From assembly GCA_037367405.1 (NCBI GenBank), contig JAZKJV010006045.1, forward strand, positions 1,178,001-1,242,000: 64,000 nt of DNA, in the 5' to 3' direction. Made by a program: the position numbers and the translations under genes. The notes beneath the pieces are model-generated. The model had not been told where the DNA came from. It saw nothing but the letters and a program-made list of their open reading frames with translations, and made no database searches. Shown here piece by piece: positions 1 through 10,786 of the stretch (its first letter is position 1; each line of letters opens with the position of its first letter). Source of the stretch: Ottelia alismoides (Eukaryota; Streptophyta; Magnoliopsida; Alismatales; Hydrocharitaceae).

Positions 1-1811
1 GGAAAAGCTCCGCGATGAAGCTCCGCAGCTGATGGTGCCCTCCGATGACCCAACCGAGCTCTGGAGAGCTCCGGCGAGGTCGGCGGAGGTGGAGCTACTG
101 GACATGAGTCAAAGGACCTCAGATGGCCCTCGACGTACCTACAAAATGGGTCCAGAAGATTCACGAGTCAAGGGCAAACTGCCTCGACCCGGTTAGGTGA
201 GGTGAAGGTGGTCGGGGGGTCGATGTGGGCGAGCTCCGGCGAGGGTGTGGACGGAGGAGCTCGAACCCCAACTCCTGTGCATGCTGGGTTGAGTGGATGG
301 GTGAAGAACATGCGCGAGAGGAAGGCGGAGGCGAAGGTGGATTCCGATGATTGAACAGAACGATGAGGTGGTCGGAATCGAAGGAAGGCGACGGCGGTGC
401 GAATTGGGGCTAATCGAAAATTAAAGAAAAGGAAAGGGGGATGGGTCTACCTGGGTGGACGGAGCGACTGTGGGCGAGCTTGCGCAGCTCCTGGTCCTTG
501 CCTCAAGGAGCGTCGGTCTCCGAGGCCCGAGCTCCGGCTCTGGGCGGAGCACGGCGGTGTATCTCGCCAGATCAGTGGTATCCGGTCCCTCTCCTCGCTG
601 CGACAGCACGGGGAGCGAGCCGTCACTCTCACTCACGCATTGGAGCTCACTGGGGGTGAAGCGAATGAACCAAAGATGAGAATGAAGGTGGCAGAGCTGG
701 GTATTTAAGTGGCTAGGGGTCCGGCTAAATGGGAGTCGGGTGCGAACGTCGAGGCACGGACCCCTAAGATCCACCCCGGGCGGTGGTCTCGGATCTGCAA
801 AGAAGGATTAGGACCTGGGGTTTAGGGTTTTAGTGATCGGATCAAGCGGGAATAAAATGGGAGAAGTCGGGTTCTCGAACCAGATCCGCGAGAGGTGGTC
901 CACAGGGGGGAGTTGACCGGGCGGTTAACAGCCCCCGTGGACCAATGAGAAGCTGCCATTTGGAAATTAATTGAAAAATCGATTAAAAATAGTAAATGGC
1001 AGAATTATTAAAAAGTCAAAACATGAAATATTTTTGTTTTAATTTTTTCTATTTTTTGGTGATTTTTAATTAATTTTTCAAAATAAAAATAGTGTATTTA
1101 CATAGTAGTGCCATATATAGGTATATATACAATATATAGATTTTTAATTTTGATTTTTAATTTGTTATTTTTATACAATTTTATTCCCATTTTATATTTT
1201 ATTTATTTATATCATAAAATTAGGAATAAAAAGATATTTTTTATTTTATTTTTAGTATTTATATACATAGGTGAAATAAATAGATATGTATATATATATA
1301 CATGGTATATTTACAAAGTATTTTTGGATTTTTTAATTTTTGTTATTTTTATTTTGTTTTTGTTTTAATTGTTTTTATTTTATTTATTTACACCATATAA
1401 TATAGAATATTTACAAAATTTTTGGACATTAATTTTATTTATTTATAAAGCTAAATAAATAGGGATGAGTGGACTATATACAAGGTGACTATGTACATGA
1501 GTGATGTTTTTGTTTTCTTTTTATTTTTTCTATTTTTATCTTGTTTTCATATTTAAATATATACAAATATTTACAATCCTGTTTTAATCTATTTTTAGGA
1601 GGAAAATATTTTTATTTATTTACATAAATATTTACACACATGAGTCCCTATCTCCCTCTACTTTGGTTTTTATGCGGTCAGGCCCATGCTGAGCCCTCCC
1701 TTGGGTTAGGTTGCTCAATATTTATTCTAAATATTTCCCTCTTTTTCTTTTTACTCTTTATTCTTTTATTTTTACACAAAAACATGCTAATTATTAAACT
1801 TTATACTATGC
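1..1811 (-). repeat. Athila-type LTR fragment, reversed and truncated by the window edge
   Basis: The sequence reads as the reverse complement of the first part of the Athila-2 LTR at 51832-54060. The clearest matches are the block at 1640-1790, whose reverse complement resembles 51930-52105, and the block around 890-940 (ccacgggg and gttgaccggg strings), which matches about 52780-52825 reversed. The internal order is also that of these LTRs: a GC-rich half (1-950) and an AT-rich half (950-1800). The outermost ~90 bases of the LTR, including the terminal TGATGAAT, are missing at the 1811 side. Small open frames here are chance products of low-complexity sequence. The rest of the LTR lies outside the window. 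Fairly sure of the family, less sure of the exact end. Confidence 0.7.
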
Positions 1812-2690
1812 ATCGTCCCCGCCTCCCCTGTGAAGCCCCTCCTGCCGACCCCATCGTCCCCGCCTCCACCTCCCTCATCAAGGCCGCCCGCCGCACCCAA
1901 TCGTCCCAGAAGTCCCGTGGCGACACCCACCTTGCCGTCGACCTCCTCCTCCTCATCCTCCTTGACGACCCCCAGGTCTCTGACGCCGAGGTCAAGCGTC
2001 TCCGCGGGAAGGACCCCCCACCCCCTTGCCCCCATCGGCCCTCCTGCCGACCGCATCGCACCCCCACCCTCCAGAACCCATCGCCCCCACCCCCCCATCC
2101 CCGGAACCCATCGCCCCCTGCCCCCCTCGCCACCCCCCTGCCCCCATCGCCACCCCCCTGTGGTGTCGCCCCCGTCGGCCCTCCTGCCGACCCCATCTCC
2201 TGCCCCCCTGCCCCCATCGCGACCCCCCTGTGGCGTCGCCCCCATCGGCCCTCATGCCGACCCCATCTCCTTCCCCAATCGCCCCCCCCCCCCCCCCCCC
2301 CCCCCGCGGTATCGCCCCCATCGGCCCTCATGCCGACCCCATCTCCTTCCCCAATCGCCACCCCCCCTGCGGCGTCGCCCCCATCGGCCCTCTTGCCGAC
2401 CCCATCTCCTTTCCCAATCGCCACCCCCCTGCGGAGTCGCCCCCATCGGCCCTCATGCCGACCCCATCTCCTTCCCCAATCGCCACCCTCCTGCAGCGTC
2501 GCCCCCATCGACCCGTGGTCTCGTGGTGGAGCGTCACCTAGAGCTACGGCAACGGCTCCACCACGATCTCCCTCGGCCTCCAGGTCCTCCACGACGACTA
2601 TGACCTTGGCCTCTCCTTTACCTTGAAGGACCTCGAAGCCCTCGCCCGCACTGCACCGCCTGAGAAATCCATCAATGTCGTCCTCACTTA
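1812..2690. other. GC-rich patch with possible captured coding fragment
   Basis: GC-rich sequence lies between the LTR fragment and the copia relic. Its centre is a minisatellite (listed separately). On either side are patches that read like protein: around 1900-2010 (SRGDTHLAVDLLLLILLDD) and around 2542-2690 (LGLQVLHDDYDLGLSF, then TLKDLEALA). They lie in different frames and do not connect through the repeat array. I do not recognise the family. A gene fragment expanded by the minisatellite is one explanation; chance coding in GC-rich DNA is another. Confidence 0.35.
2150..2520. repeat. C-rich minisatellite, ~62-bp unit, about six copies
   Basis: A unit containing cgcccccatcggccct, then gccgaccccatctcc and ccaatcgccaccccc recurs about every 62 bases. 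Copies start near 2160, 2230, 2306, 2370, 2432 and 2494, with small differences and a last partial copy. A run of 24 C interrupts the second copy at 2282-2305. The opposite strand is correspondingly rich in G-runs. Because 62 is not a multiple of three, the proline-rich open frames across it change frame from copy to copy and are not convincing genes. Confidence 0.85.
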
Positions 2691-2924
2691 TTTTTTACTT
2701 TTCTTGATTAATTCTAGCCATCCGATCATGGATTGGTTAGATTAACTCTTTTCTAACTCAAGGAAGCTAATTCTTGATGTGTTAATTTAACGGTAGGGTT
2801 CGTGTGGTAAGACGGAGCAAGTTTACGGGGTCCTAAGAGGAATTACGATGTTTCAAAGGTCGTAGCGGTAATTGCAAAAGATTTCAGGGTCTACCGGGTA
2901 AAAATCCGTTAAAACTAAGAAAGA

Positions 2925-4335
2925 CTCATTAGGCAACACTGAGAGATATAAGGCCAGACTTGTGGCTAAAGGTTTCACTCAAAAGAAGGCATAGACTATC
3001 ATGAGACTTTCGCTCCTGTATCACAAAAGGAGTTATTACGAATAGTAATGGCATTAGTAGCTCATTATGATTTAGAGTTACATCAAATGGCCGTGAAAAC
3101 AACCTTTCTTAATGGAGACTTGGTTGAATATGTTTGCATGCGATGACCTGGGGGTTTTATTTTAGATAAAAGTAAGAATTTGGTTTGTAAATTAAGGAAG
3201 TCTATATATGGACTAAAGTAAGCATCTCGTTAATAGTACATTAAGTTCAACGATGCAATAACTTCATTTGGTTTTGTTGAGAACATTATTGATAATTATG
3301 TATATCTTAAGACGAGTGGGAGTAAATATATTTTTTTATTCCTTTATGTAGATGACATTTTACTTGCTTGTAATGACCTTGAGATGTTGGAGATACAAAT
3401 ATGTTTCTTTCTAATAATTTTGAAATGAAAGAAGTGGGCGATGCTGTATATATCATTGGCATTGAAATTCATAGAGACAGATGTCAGAGAGTACTTGAGT
3501 TGTCTCAGAAGGCCTATACTGAAAAATTATTAGAGAGATTTGAGATGAAATATTGTTCTCCTTCTCCAGCATCTGTGGTAAAAGGAGATAAAATTTTTTT
3601 ATTCAAATTTCCTTAAAATAATTTTGAAAAAGAACAGATGAAGGGCATTCCATATACATCTATCATTGAGAGTCTAATGTGTGTCCAAACATGCACTAGA
3701 CCAGATATATGTTTTGGAGGTGGAATATTGGGTAGGTATCAAAACAATCCAGGTATGGATCATTAGATAGCGGCAAAGAAGGCCTTGTGGTATTTGCAAT
3801 GAACTAACAATTTTATGCTAATCTACTGGCATTCAGATTCCTTAGAAGTCATTGGCTATTCGGATTCGAATTACGCATGTAGTAAGGAGGATACAAAATT
3901 TACCTCTAGATACATTTTTCTACTTGTTGAAGGATCTATTTCTTGGAGAAGTGTGAAGCAATCACTTGTCATATCAAGTACCATGGAAGCCGGATTTATA
4001 GCATGTCACGAGACTTCTACACAAGCACTTTTGCTAAAAAATTCATTGCGGGTCTCAAGATAGTGGATTCAATGTCAAGGCCACTAAAGATTCATTGTGA
4101 TAATTCTGCATCCATATTTTTCGCTAACAACAACAAGTTTATGCGTGCCAGAATGAGAATCGATATTAAATATCTTTTTATTAAAGAGAAAGTTAGAGAT
4201 CATTTAGTATTAATTGAATATATAGGTATTAAGTACATGATTGTGGATACATGACAAAGAGTTTGCCGGCTAGTGTATTCATCAATCATGTAACTGAGAT
4301 GGGCATATCTAGTACCTTGTAATAATATCAATACA
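2925..4335 (+). pseudogene. Ty1/copia pol relic (reverse transcriptase and RNase H)
   Basis: This is decayed copia-type polyprotein sequence. Near 2950 it reads KARLVAKGFTQK, the classic start of the copia reverse-transcriptase domain. At about 3345-3390 it reads YVDDILLACNDLEML, with the catalytic YVDD box. At 3401-3616 comes the next part of the RT domain (FEMKEVGDA then IGIEIHRDR). At 3815-4254 is RNase H and the C-terminal part, including IACHETSTQALLLK and LKIHCDNSASIFFANN. Frameshifts and stops lie between these pieces, so no functional protein is possible. Gag, protease and integrase are not seen upstream, so the copy is also truncated at its 5' end. A probable 3' LTR follows at about 4609. 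Confidence 0.85.
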
Positions 4336-4608
4336 TCCATGTATGTACAGTTTAAGTTTTGGTATGATGATCTTTTTGTTTATTTTCTGTTATATTTTGG
4401 TAGCATGCATTTAATGAACAAACAAAAAATAAGGACCCTTGTTAATATTTGGATATTAACACATGGAGTTTTGTTAAGATAAGCAAACCATTGGTATTGT
4501 AATGCTTGAAAGGATATAAAAGGTATTTACCACCAAGATTCATATTAATAGAGCTTAAATTGACAAATGGAAAACAACAAATTTGATACATGAACCAAGT
4601 GAGAGAAT

Positions 4609-4965
4609 GTAAGAAATTCTATGTAGGAAACTACCATATATGATAGTTGTCAACATTATTTTTTATTTCTTATTTTGTGGCTCATGATTAATTATGAAAG
4701 AGTGCATCTTTTGGGAAGTTGTTTTTGGTGGTTACTTTAATGGATAGGTAACCATCATGTATTATATGTATAGATTAGGATCCCCTCTCCATCAAGTAAT
4801 GAATGTAAAAGGATCCATTACTCAAGCATATTGGGCAATAGTTGAGAAGGAGAAGGAAATCTCATCTTCATCACTTTATTTCTGTTGCGATGACTTCCGG
4901 TAACTTTTAAGTTTCTTAAGTCTATTATTTTGGATTAAGTTAGTAGTTCTATCACCTAAACATAA
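4609..4965 (+). repeat. Probable 3' LTR of the copia relic
   Basis: A purine-rich string (aagtgagagaa) lies just before tgtaagaaattc, as expected for a polypurine tract followed by the TG of an LTR. It sits about 270 bases after the end of copia pol. The likely end is near 4965 (cctaaaca). No partner LTR is available in the window for comparison, so both ends are provisional. Confidence 0.45.
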
Positions 4966-5039
4966 AAAATATGTTTAATCATCTCATAACTGAGTTTGTG
5001 ATCACACACCTTTCTATTGGGACTCGAGTGAGTCAGTTC

Positions 5040-7440
5040 ATTTGAGAAGCCTCTTCTGGTTCGAGCGCTCATGGCTCTTGGAGGAGGACCTCAAGGATCA
5101 TATTGTTCAGTGCTGGAGGTGGGTTGGCTCATCTGGGTCAGTGTCGAGGGACATGGCATCTCGTTTGAGAGCGCTTTGGTCGATGTTGGTGAAGTTTCGA
5201 AGGGAGATCAGAACGCGGCAGAGTGAAAGAAGGGACCATGCCTAGGATGAAGTGGCTAGGCTAAACAAGAGGATGATAGAGAGATGTCCGAGGAGGAGAA
5301 ATTGTTGAGGTTAGGCTGCCAAGGAGTGCTTCTAGAGGAGGACAAGAAAAGAGAGGTAGAGTGGAGGCAACTGTCAAGGCAAAACTGGTTGAAGGAAGGC
5401 GATGCGAATACGATATTCTTTCATGCGATGGAGAATGGCAGGAGGCGGCGGAATTTGATCCATTCTTTGGAGATTAGAGGAATGCATGTGGAAGGAGAAT
5501 GAGAAATCGGAGCTGCAGTTGTTGAGCATTTCAGGGAGATGAGTAAGAGGGACCACTCCAGTGGGGTTCATTAGCATGATAGAGGCGTGTCTCGACTTTC
5601 GGAGGCTGAGGCATCGCAGTTGGTTTGCCCCTTCACACTTCAGGAGGTTTGTGCAGCAGTTTTTGATCTAAATGCATATGGTTCTCCAGGACCAGATGGG
5701 TTTACTATATTTTTCTTTCATGAGTTCTGGGACTTGGTGGGCCAAGATGTGTTAGTTGTTATTGAGGATCTCAGGGAAGAGAATCGTGGCTTTGATCAAC
5801 TAAATCAATTTTTAATCTTCCTTTTACCCAAGAGAGAGATGGTGGTTTGAATGGATGACTTCAGACCTATTGTCCTTTCAAATGCCATATATCTCATTGT
5901 TGCGAAGGTTCTTGCAAATAGGCTACGTGTAGTTTTGGACGACATTATCAATAGCTCGCAGACAGCTTTTATTCCTGGCAGACATATGATGGACGGTCAT
6001 TGCCTCGGAGATTGTTGCTGATTGGAAGAGGAGGAATATCAAAGGTGTGCTTTGTAAGATTAACTTTTCCAAAACGTATGATTGTGTTAGCTGGAAGTTC
6101 ATCTGGGCATCTCTTTCCAGACATGATTTCCCATATGAGTGGATCTCTTGGATGAAAAGGTGTGTGACGATGACCTCTTCCTCAGTGGTGGTTAATGGTA
6201 GACAAGAGGGAGGTTTTTTTCAGCCGCAAAGGGGGGTTAGGCAGAGATGCTCCTCTCCTATTTGTTATTGTGGCAGATGCGTTGTCAAGGATGATTACTC
6301 GTGCGGTGGAGGGAGATTTTGTACAGAGCTACAAGCTACAAGATTTGTCAATCCCAATCTTGCAGTATGCAGATGGCACAGTTTTATTTGTGGAGGGTGG
6401 AGCCCGTGAAGCTGAGGGAATTGCTACAGTTTTGGAGTTGTTTGGGGTTGTCTCAGGGATGAAGCTCTCAATGAGGAGAAATCAATTTTTGTTCCCTTCG
6501 GTCTTACGGAGGGGGAGATCGAGGCTAGTGGGTCGTTACTTTGCTCAAGACGTGGGTCTCTTCCAATCACCTATTTAGGGTTACCTGTGGTGGATGGCCG
6601 TTTAAAACAATCAGATTGGATGCTTGTGATTGAGAGACTTGAGAACAAGCTTGTGGGTTGGCGCGCTTATTGTCTATCACGTGGTGGACGCTTGGTGCTC
6701 TTGAGGTCAGTTCTCTCTGCGATTCCTATTTTTTCCTATCCTCTCGCTTGCTTTCGGTGGGGATTCGTAGATGATTGGAGACTTTGATGCGGAGCTTCTT
6801 TTGGGTCGGCACTCCGTTGTTTAGGTGAGAGATTGTGATGCACGGAAGAAGACGGTAGTTTGGGAGTTCTAAACCTTGAGATGATGAACAAGGCCCTCCT
6901 GATAAAATGGATCACTCGTATTTAAGGTGAAGAATGGGATACACTTTGTACACTTTTGAGGAAGATTTATGATGTGATAGGAAACATAGAGGGCCCGTTT
7001 CGTAACCGGTTTACCCCGGGTTATCTCGGGGTAACCCGATTTACCCGCCTCTTTTGATGGGATGGAATTCTATCATAAATCAGAGTGACATCACATCACA
7101 TTCTTTATTCCAACCCTCTCCAACCCTTATAACCATCCCAAACAGCTACTATTCCAATTAGGTTACCCCAACCCACTCCAACCCAGCAACCAAACGAGCC
7201 CAGAGTGTCGTCCCAATAGAGTAATAAAGCCTTCAAATTCTTGGCGTGGGGGTCTGCTTGGTGCTTCTCCAGATTGCTCCATTTCTGAATCCCGTGCTAA
7301 GAGTTGGAGAAGAGGCTAATTTTTTGAGATAGACTGATGGCGATTTTACTATGAAGAAAGCCTACAAAACCTTATATGTATCCATCTGTCGGTTCAAATG
7401 AACTCCAGCAGAGGACCTGTACTGTACCCATCTCAGACCC
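5040..7440 (+). pseudogene. L1-type LINE relic (linker, reverse transcriptase, C-terminus)
   Basis: Broken ORF2-like sequence of a plant L1-type non-LTR retrotransposon. In order: a linker upstream of RT (about 5390-5470, containing KEGDANTIFFHAM), the RT fingers (about 5587-5850, containing GSPGPDGFTIFFFHEFW and then FLLPK), DFRPIVLSNAIYLI near 5855, and TAFIPGRHMMDG near 5960. The central RT follows (6047-6580, containing KINFSKTYDCVSWKF and QPQRGVRQR), then the thumb and after (6587-6787). The catalytic box near 6370 reads YADG instead of the usual YADD, which would remove one metal-binding aspartate. There are several stops and frameshifts. Faint C-terminal similarity continues to about 7440 beyond a MITE at 6991. 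No endonuclease domain or poly(A) tail is clear. Confidence 0.8.
6991..7201. mobile_element. 211-bp MITE inside the LINE relic
   Basis: The ends are GGGCCCGTTT and, reversed, GGGCTCGTTT, and they are flanked by the direct repeat AGA (6988-6990 and 7202-7204). The inside is not coding and contains further inverted strings (ggtttaccccgggtt against aacccactccaaccc). LINE-like sequence continues on both sides, so it inserted after the LINE. The size, TIR and 3-bp TSD suit a PIF/Harbinger-type MITE, although the TSD is not TWA, so the superfamily is uncertain. Confidence 0.65.
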
Positions 7441-8317
7441 CTCACTGCGATTATGCCAAAACCCCAAGACAACATACACAAAGACATGAATATGGTGTAT
7501 GTGTTTGCTCCTTGTTAATTTGCCCTTGGAAAGCGATTGCTAAATAAAATGTCTTGTTGGACTGTAAGTTGGAGTTTATTTTTATTTTTGCAGTCAGTAT
7601 CGTGTAAGATTCTTTTTTGGGATGTTTACTTCTAAACTATGTCGATAATGCGTGTCGACCTGCTTGTTTTTTCTTACGCATTCCACACTTTACAAGACAT
7701 TTATATCGTCACTTGCGCTCTAGCATATAAGGGAAAAAGGTGAAATTTCAAAACGATCAGCAGAATGATTAAGACCCAGTAAATGTAGAAGCGAGGTATG
7801 CCGTTGTCAATCTTGATCTTGAACGAGAGAGAGAATGTGGGATAGATAATGGGAGATGATTCCCTACGGCGAGGTGGTTTTCGGATGGATTTCTCTTTCT
7901 GGTGGAGGTTGATATCTACAAGGGCGTGAACGTCCCCTCATCAAGTCCGCCCTCTCGTCACATCCATGGTTTGGTCCTTCGCAAGACCCGTTCTCCGCAA
8001 CCGCCGACCGTGCAACTGCAATGATATATAGATCATGTAAATATATATCCTGGTGATATGCTAAGCTGGCGTTTCAAGAAACTGCGACGAGGGAGTTCAT
8101 ATATATGTTTGGACGGAAGTTACTCCCAAGGATCGCTTTAACGGAATTTATATGGATTTATAGTTCGGTGTAAGCATGAGTTTTTTTTCATTTTTTTGAG
8201 GTTGAAGTCTATTTGTATACTATCTTAGTTTTATAGGAAAAAAAGAGTAGGTGATTGAATGTGACCATTCGTCAAATTTCTAGGGTTGAGATTCATCGGC
8301 TCATCAGTATTCTGTTA
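7441..8317. other. Intergenic sequence with no gene seen
   Basis: AT-rich sequence between the LINE relic and the Mutator-like element. I see no convincing open frame, RNA gene or repeat. Confidence 0.5.
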
Positions 8318-8782
8318 TTCAAAATAGAGTAAATTACACAAAAGTTCCTGAACTATACACCTAATTTTAATGTCATACTTAAACTTCTAGAAATAACAAT
8401 GTGCACGGTACTTTATCTATTGAATTTGTAACAATGTGATCTTCCGTTAAGGGTCCGTTTGGTTGGGGGTGTGCCCCGGGTCGATGGGGGTCACCCCCTC
8501 CCAACCCCACGCGCGAGACCGCTTAAGGGAAATGGAAGACCACCACTAACTTCTGTATTCGGTGGACCAAAATGCCCTCACGATATTTAAAGAGAAAAAA
8601 AATCCAAAGTTAACCCATACCCCCGACATTCTTCTCCCACCACCGCTCCCCTCCTCCCCCTTCCTCCGCCTCCCTTCCCTCCCCCACCTAAGCTTCACCC
8701 GCAACTCCATCACCAACCCTTTCCCTCATCCGTCCTCCTTACCTCTCTCGACACTTAAGAAGACTCCACTCTCCCCTTTGTC

Positions 8783-9060
8783 GTGCTTACCATTCCCCTC
8801 CTCCACCACCTCAATCTCGGCAACATCTTTTTCTCCGACCGTGTCCCACTTCCCTCGCCTCCCTCCGTCACCTCAATCTTGACAACATATTCTTCTCCGG
8901 CCATGTCCCACTTCCCTCACCTCCCTCTGCCACCTCAATCTTGGCAACATCTTCTTCTCCTGCCATGTCCCACTTCCATCGCCTCCCTCCGCAAGATCTA
9001 CTTTATCCACCTGGGTGGAAATTTGTTCACCGGTGAGTTGCCCCCCCCACCACCACCACC
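8783..9060 (+). pseudogene. Captured leucine-rich-repeat fragment, expanded as a tandem repeat
   Basis: Translations in shifting frames give LRR signatures. Examples are LRHLNLDNIFFSGHVP at about 8860-8910 and LRKIYFIHLGGNLFTGELPP at about 8985-9045, which fit the plant receptor-kinase LRR pattern LxxLxLxxNxFSGxxP. The DNA around 8790-8990 is a tandem repeat with a unit of about 62 bases (units begin acttccctc at about 8848, 8910 and 8972). Since 62 is not a multiple of three, each unit moves the LRR reading to another frame, so the fragment cannot make a normal LRR protein. A source gene of the LRR receptor-kinase type is inferred; the kinase domain is not present. Confidence 0.55.
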
Positions 9061-9529
9061 TCAAGTTCGACTACAACTGCCTCCGTGTTTTTTTGTTATT
9101 TTGTTACACGGCTCGAAATGAGGGAAAATTCTGTTCTTGTGATTTTAGAACTATCAAACTTAAGTTTTTTTCTCTGATACATACTGCAATTCTTGAAATT
9201 ATATATGTAGGATCGATTTTTCTTGTTTGCTATGAAAGAAATTTAGTTGGTGCTGAGATAATATCCTAATTATGGTGTTCTTTGGTTCTTCATCGGAAAT
9301 GGACAGATAAAGTTATTGCTGAATTCCAGTTCAATGGATTGAACCGTAGAATGCATTGTTCTTCAAAAGGACGGAACATGGAAGGGAAATTCCTTCTAGA
9401 GACCAAGAGCGGTTCGATAAACAAGTTCGGTAAGCTCGGTAATTGGAACATGAACAACCTGATGCCATGTGGATGACGAGGTGGGAATTGCTCGGCTTGC
9501 ATGAATCTGCTTATAGTCTTGCTTGAACT

Positions 9530-9830
9530 GAGATCCACAAATCTGTCTGGGATGGGACCAGATAAGAAGCTACTACCGAGGTTGAAGTCGCGAAGGTAGG
9601 AGATGGCAAGCACAACGAGGAGGATTGGGTTGGAGAAGGAGTTGTTGTCGGTGTCGAGAGAGGTGAGGGGGCAAAGGGTGGATGCAAAGGACGGGAAGGG
9701 GTTAGTGAGGAAGTTAAGGAGAGGGTCATGTGGCGGAGGGCATGGAGGTTCGGGAAGGAGGGGAGGGCTGGTGAGGGCGTAGCGAGAGAAGACTGTGGGG
9801 TTGCGGGTAATTTTGGATTTTTTTTCTCCC
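9530..9830 (-). pseudogene. Captured leucine-rich-repeat fragment in the opposite arm
   Basis: The minus strand carries an open frame spanning 9290-9907. Its middle reads YLRDFNLGSSFLSGPIPDRF, again an LRR signature. It is the inverted partner of the fragment at 8783-9060 within the same Mutator-like element. The N-terminal part (from TSPPLLPEPPCPPP) corresponds to the proline-rich start in the left arm near 8640-8700. It is a fragment, without a signal peptide or kinase. Confidence 0.5.
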
Positions 9831-10068
9831 TTAAATATCAACAAGGGTAATTTCGTCCAAACATTAGTAAAGTTGATGGACGTCTCCTTCTCCCGTTGGG
9901 AAAACAATCATATTGTGACTGAAAGAATACTTGAAGTACCTATTTGTTACTTTTGAAAGTTGAGGAATTAAGTTGAAATTAGATGTATAATTCAAGGACT
10001 TTTGTGTAATTTACTCTTCAAAATATAGCAAGTGGGGATCATGGACCAAAAGCCGTCCGCTATTCTTG

Positions 10069-10075
10069 TATAAGC
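10069..10075 (+). promoter_or_regulatory. Candidate TATA box of the P450 gene
   Basis: TATAAGC lies 58 bases before the ATG at 10133. It is the only TATA-like string between the Mutator-like element (ending 10016) and the start codon, leaving a short 5' leader. All sequence further upstream belongs to the transposon. Confidence 0.4.
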
Positions 10076-10132
10076 AAATGCACTCAGCTCATTCTTCTCT
10101 TCACTATCAACATCTGAGCTCACGGGAACAAC

Positions 10133-10702
10133 ATGGAACCTCTTCTGCTCATCTGTTCTCTCCTCCTATCCGTCCTCGCGATTGCACTCATCAAGGCTTT
10201 CTTCAGCAACAGCAATGGAAAGAACAGGCGGCTACCGCCGAGCCCACCAGGCCTCCCGGTCATCGGCCACCTGCTCTACCTCCTCAGCAAGCCCCTGCAC
10301 GGGAACTTCACGCGCCTTGCCAAGAAGTACGGCGACGTGATCCTACTACGCATCGGTGCCCGCAGCGTCCTCGTCGTCTCCTCCGCCTCCGCGGCCGAGC
10401 AATGCCTCATCCAACACGACGCCATCTTTGCGAACCGTCCTCCCACAACGGCAGGGAAGATCTTCGGCTTCAACTACACGACAATTGGCTTCACCTCCTA
10501 CGGGCCTCATTACACTATCCTCCGCCGGACTGTGGCCATGGAGATCATGTCAACGTAGCGGATGAACCAGCTGTCGTACATACGGCTGGAGGAGGTGAAG
10601 CTACTCGTGAAGGAGATGGCAGCGGCCGCTGGAGGGGGGTTCAAGAAGGCGGAGATGACTACAAAGTTGGCTACACTGACGTTCAATATCCTGATGAGGA
10701 TG
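10133..10702 (+). CDS. CYP81: P450 exon 1, first part (membrane anchor to C-helix and beyond)
   Basis: It starts at MEPLLLICSLLLSVLAIALI, a hydrophobic ER anchor. It continues through PPSPPGLPVIGHL, KKYGDVILLRIG and FANRPPTTAGKI, all P450 A-family landmarks. The TAG at 10556-10558 interrupts it. After the stop the same frame continues cleanly (RMNQLSYIRLEEVKLLVKEM, then LTFNILMRMV) to 10702. The next codons run into TGA unless 10703-10786 is removed as an intron (GTTAGG...TGCAG). The continued frame after the stop shows that the break is a single substitution rather than general decay. Confidence 0.8.
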
Positions 10703-10786
10703 GTTAGGTTATCCTGAAAGCTCAATTGCAATTTACTTATATGGCTATCGGAGTATTCGATGTTAATGTGCGATCTGTTCATGCAG

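Larger units (their letters stand above)
8327..10016. mobile_element. Mutator-like element with long inverted arms (Pack-MULE type)
   Basis: The terminal inverted repeats start GAGTAAATTACACAAAAGT and stay similar for well over 40 bases (8327-8368 against 9975-10016 reversed). The element is flanked by a perfect 9-bp direct repeat TTCAAAATA (8318-8326 and 10017-10025), the duplication length of Mutator-like elements. The inverted similarity resumes deeper: 8565-8680 pairs with 9780-9880 reversed, and both arms carry fragments of an LRR gene. No MURA transposase is present, so it is non-autonomous. The right end lies 116 bases before the P450 start codon, so the element sits in that gene's promoter region. 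Confidence 0.85.

Noticed and set aside
1640..2626. 328-codon proline-rich open frame
   Set aside because: It starts in the Athila LTR fragment and runs across the C-rich minisatellite; equally long frames exist on both strands there.
10066..10707. 213-codon frame overlapping P450 exon 1
   Set aside because: It is a shifted reading of the GC-rich P450 exon, which itself has clear P450 motifs in another frame.
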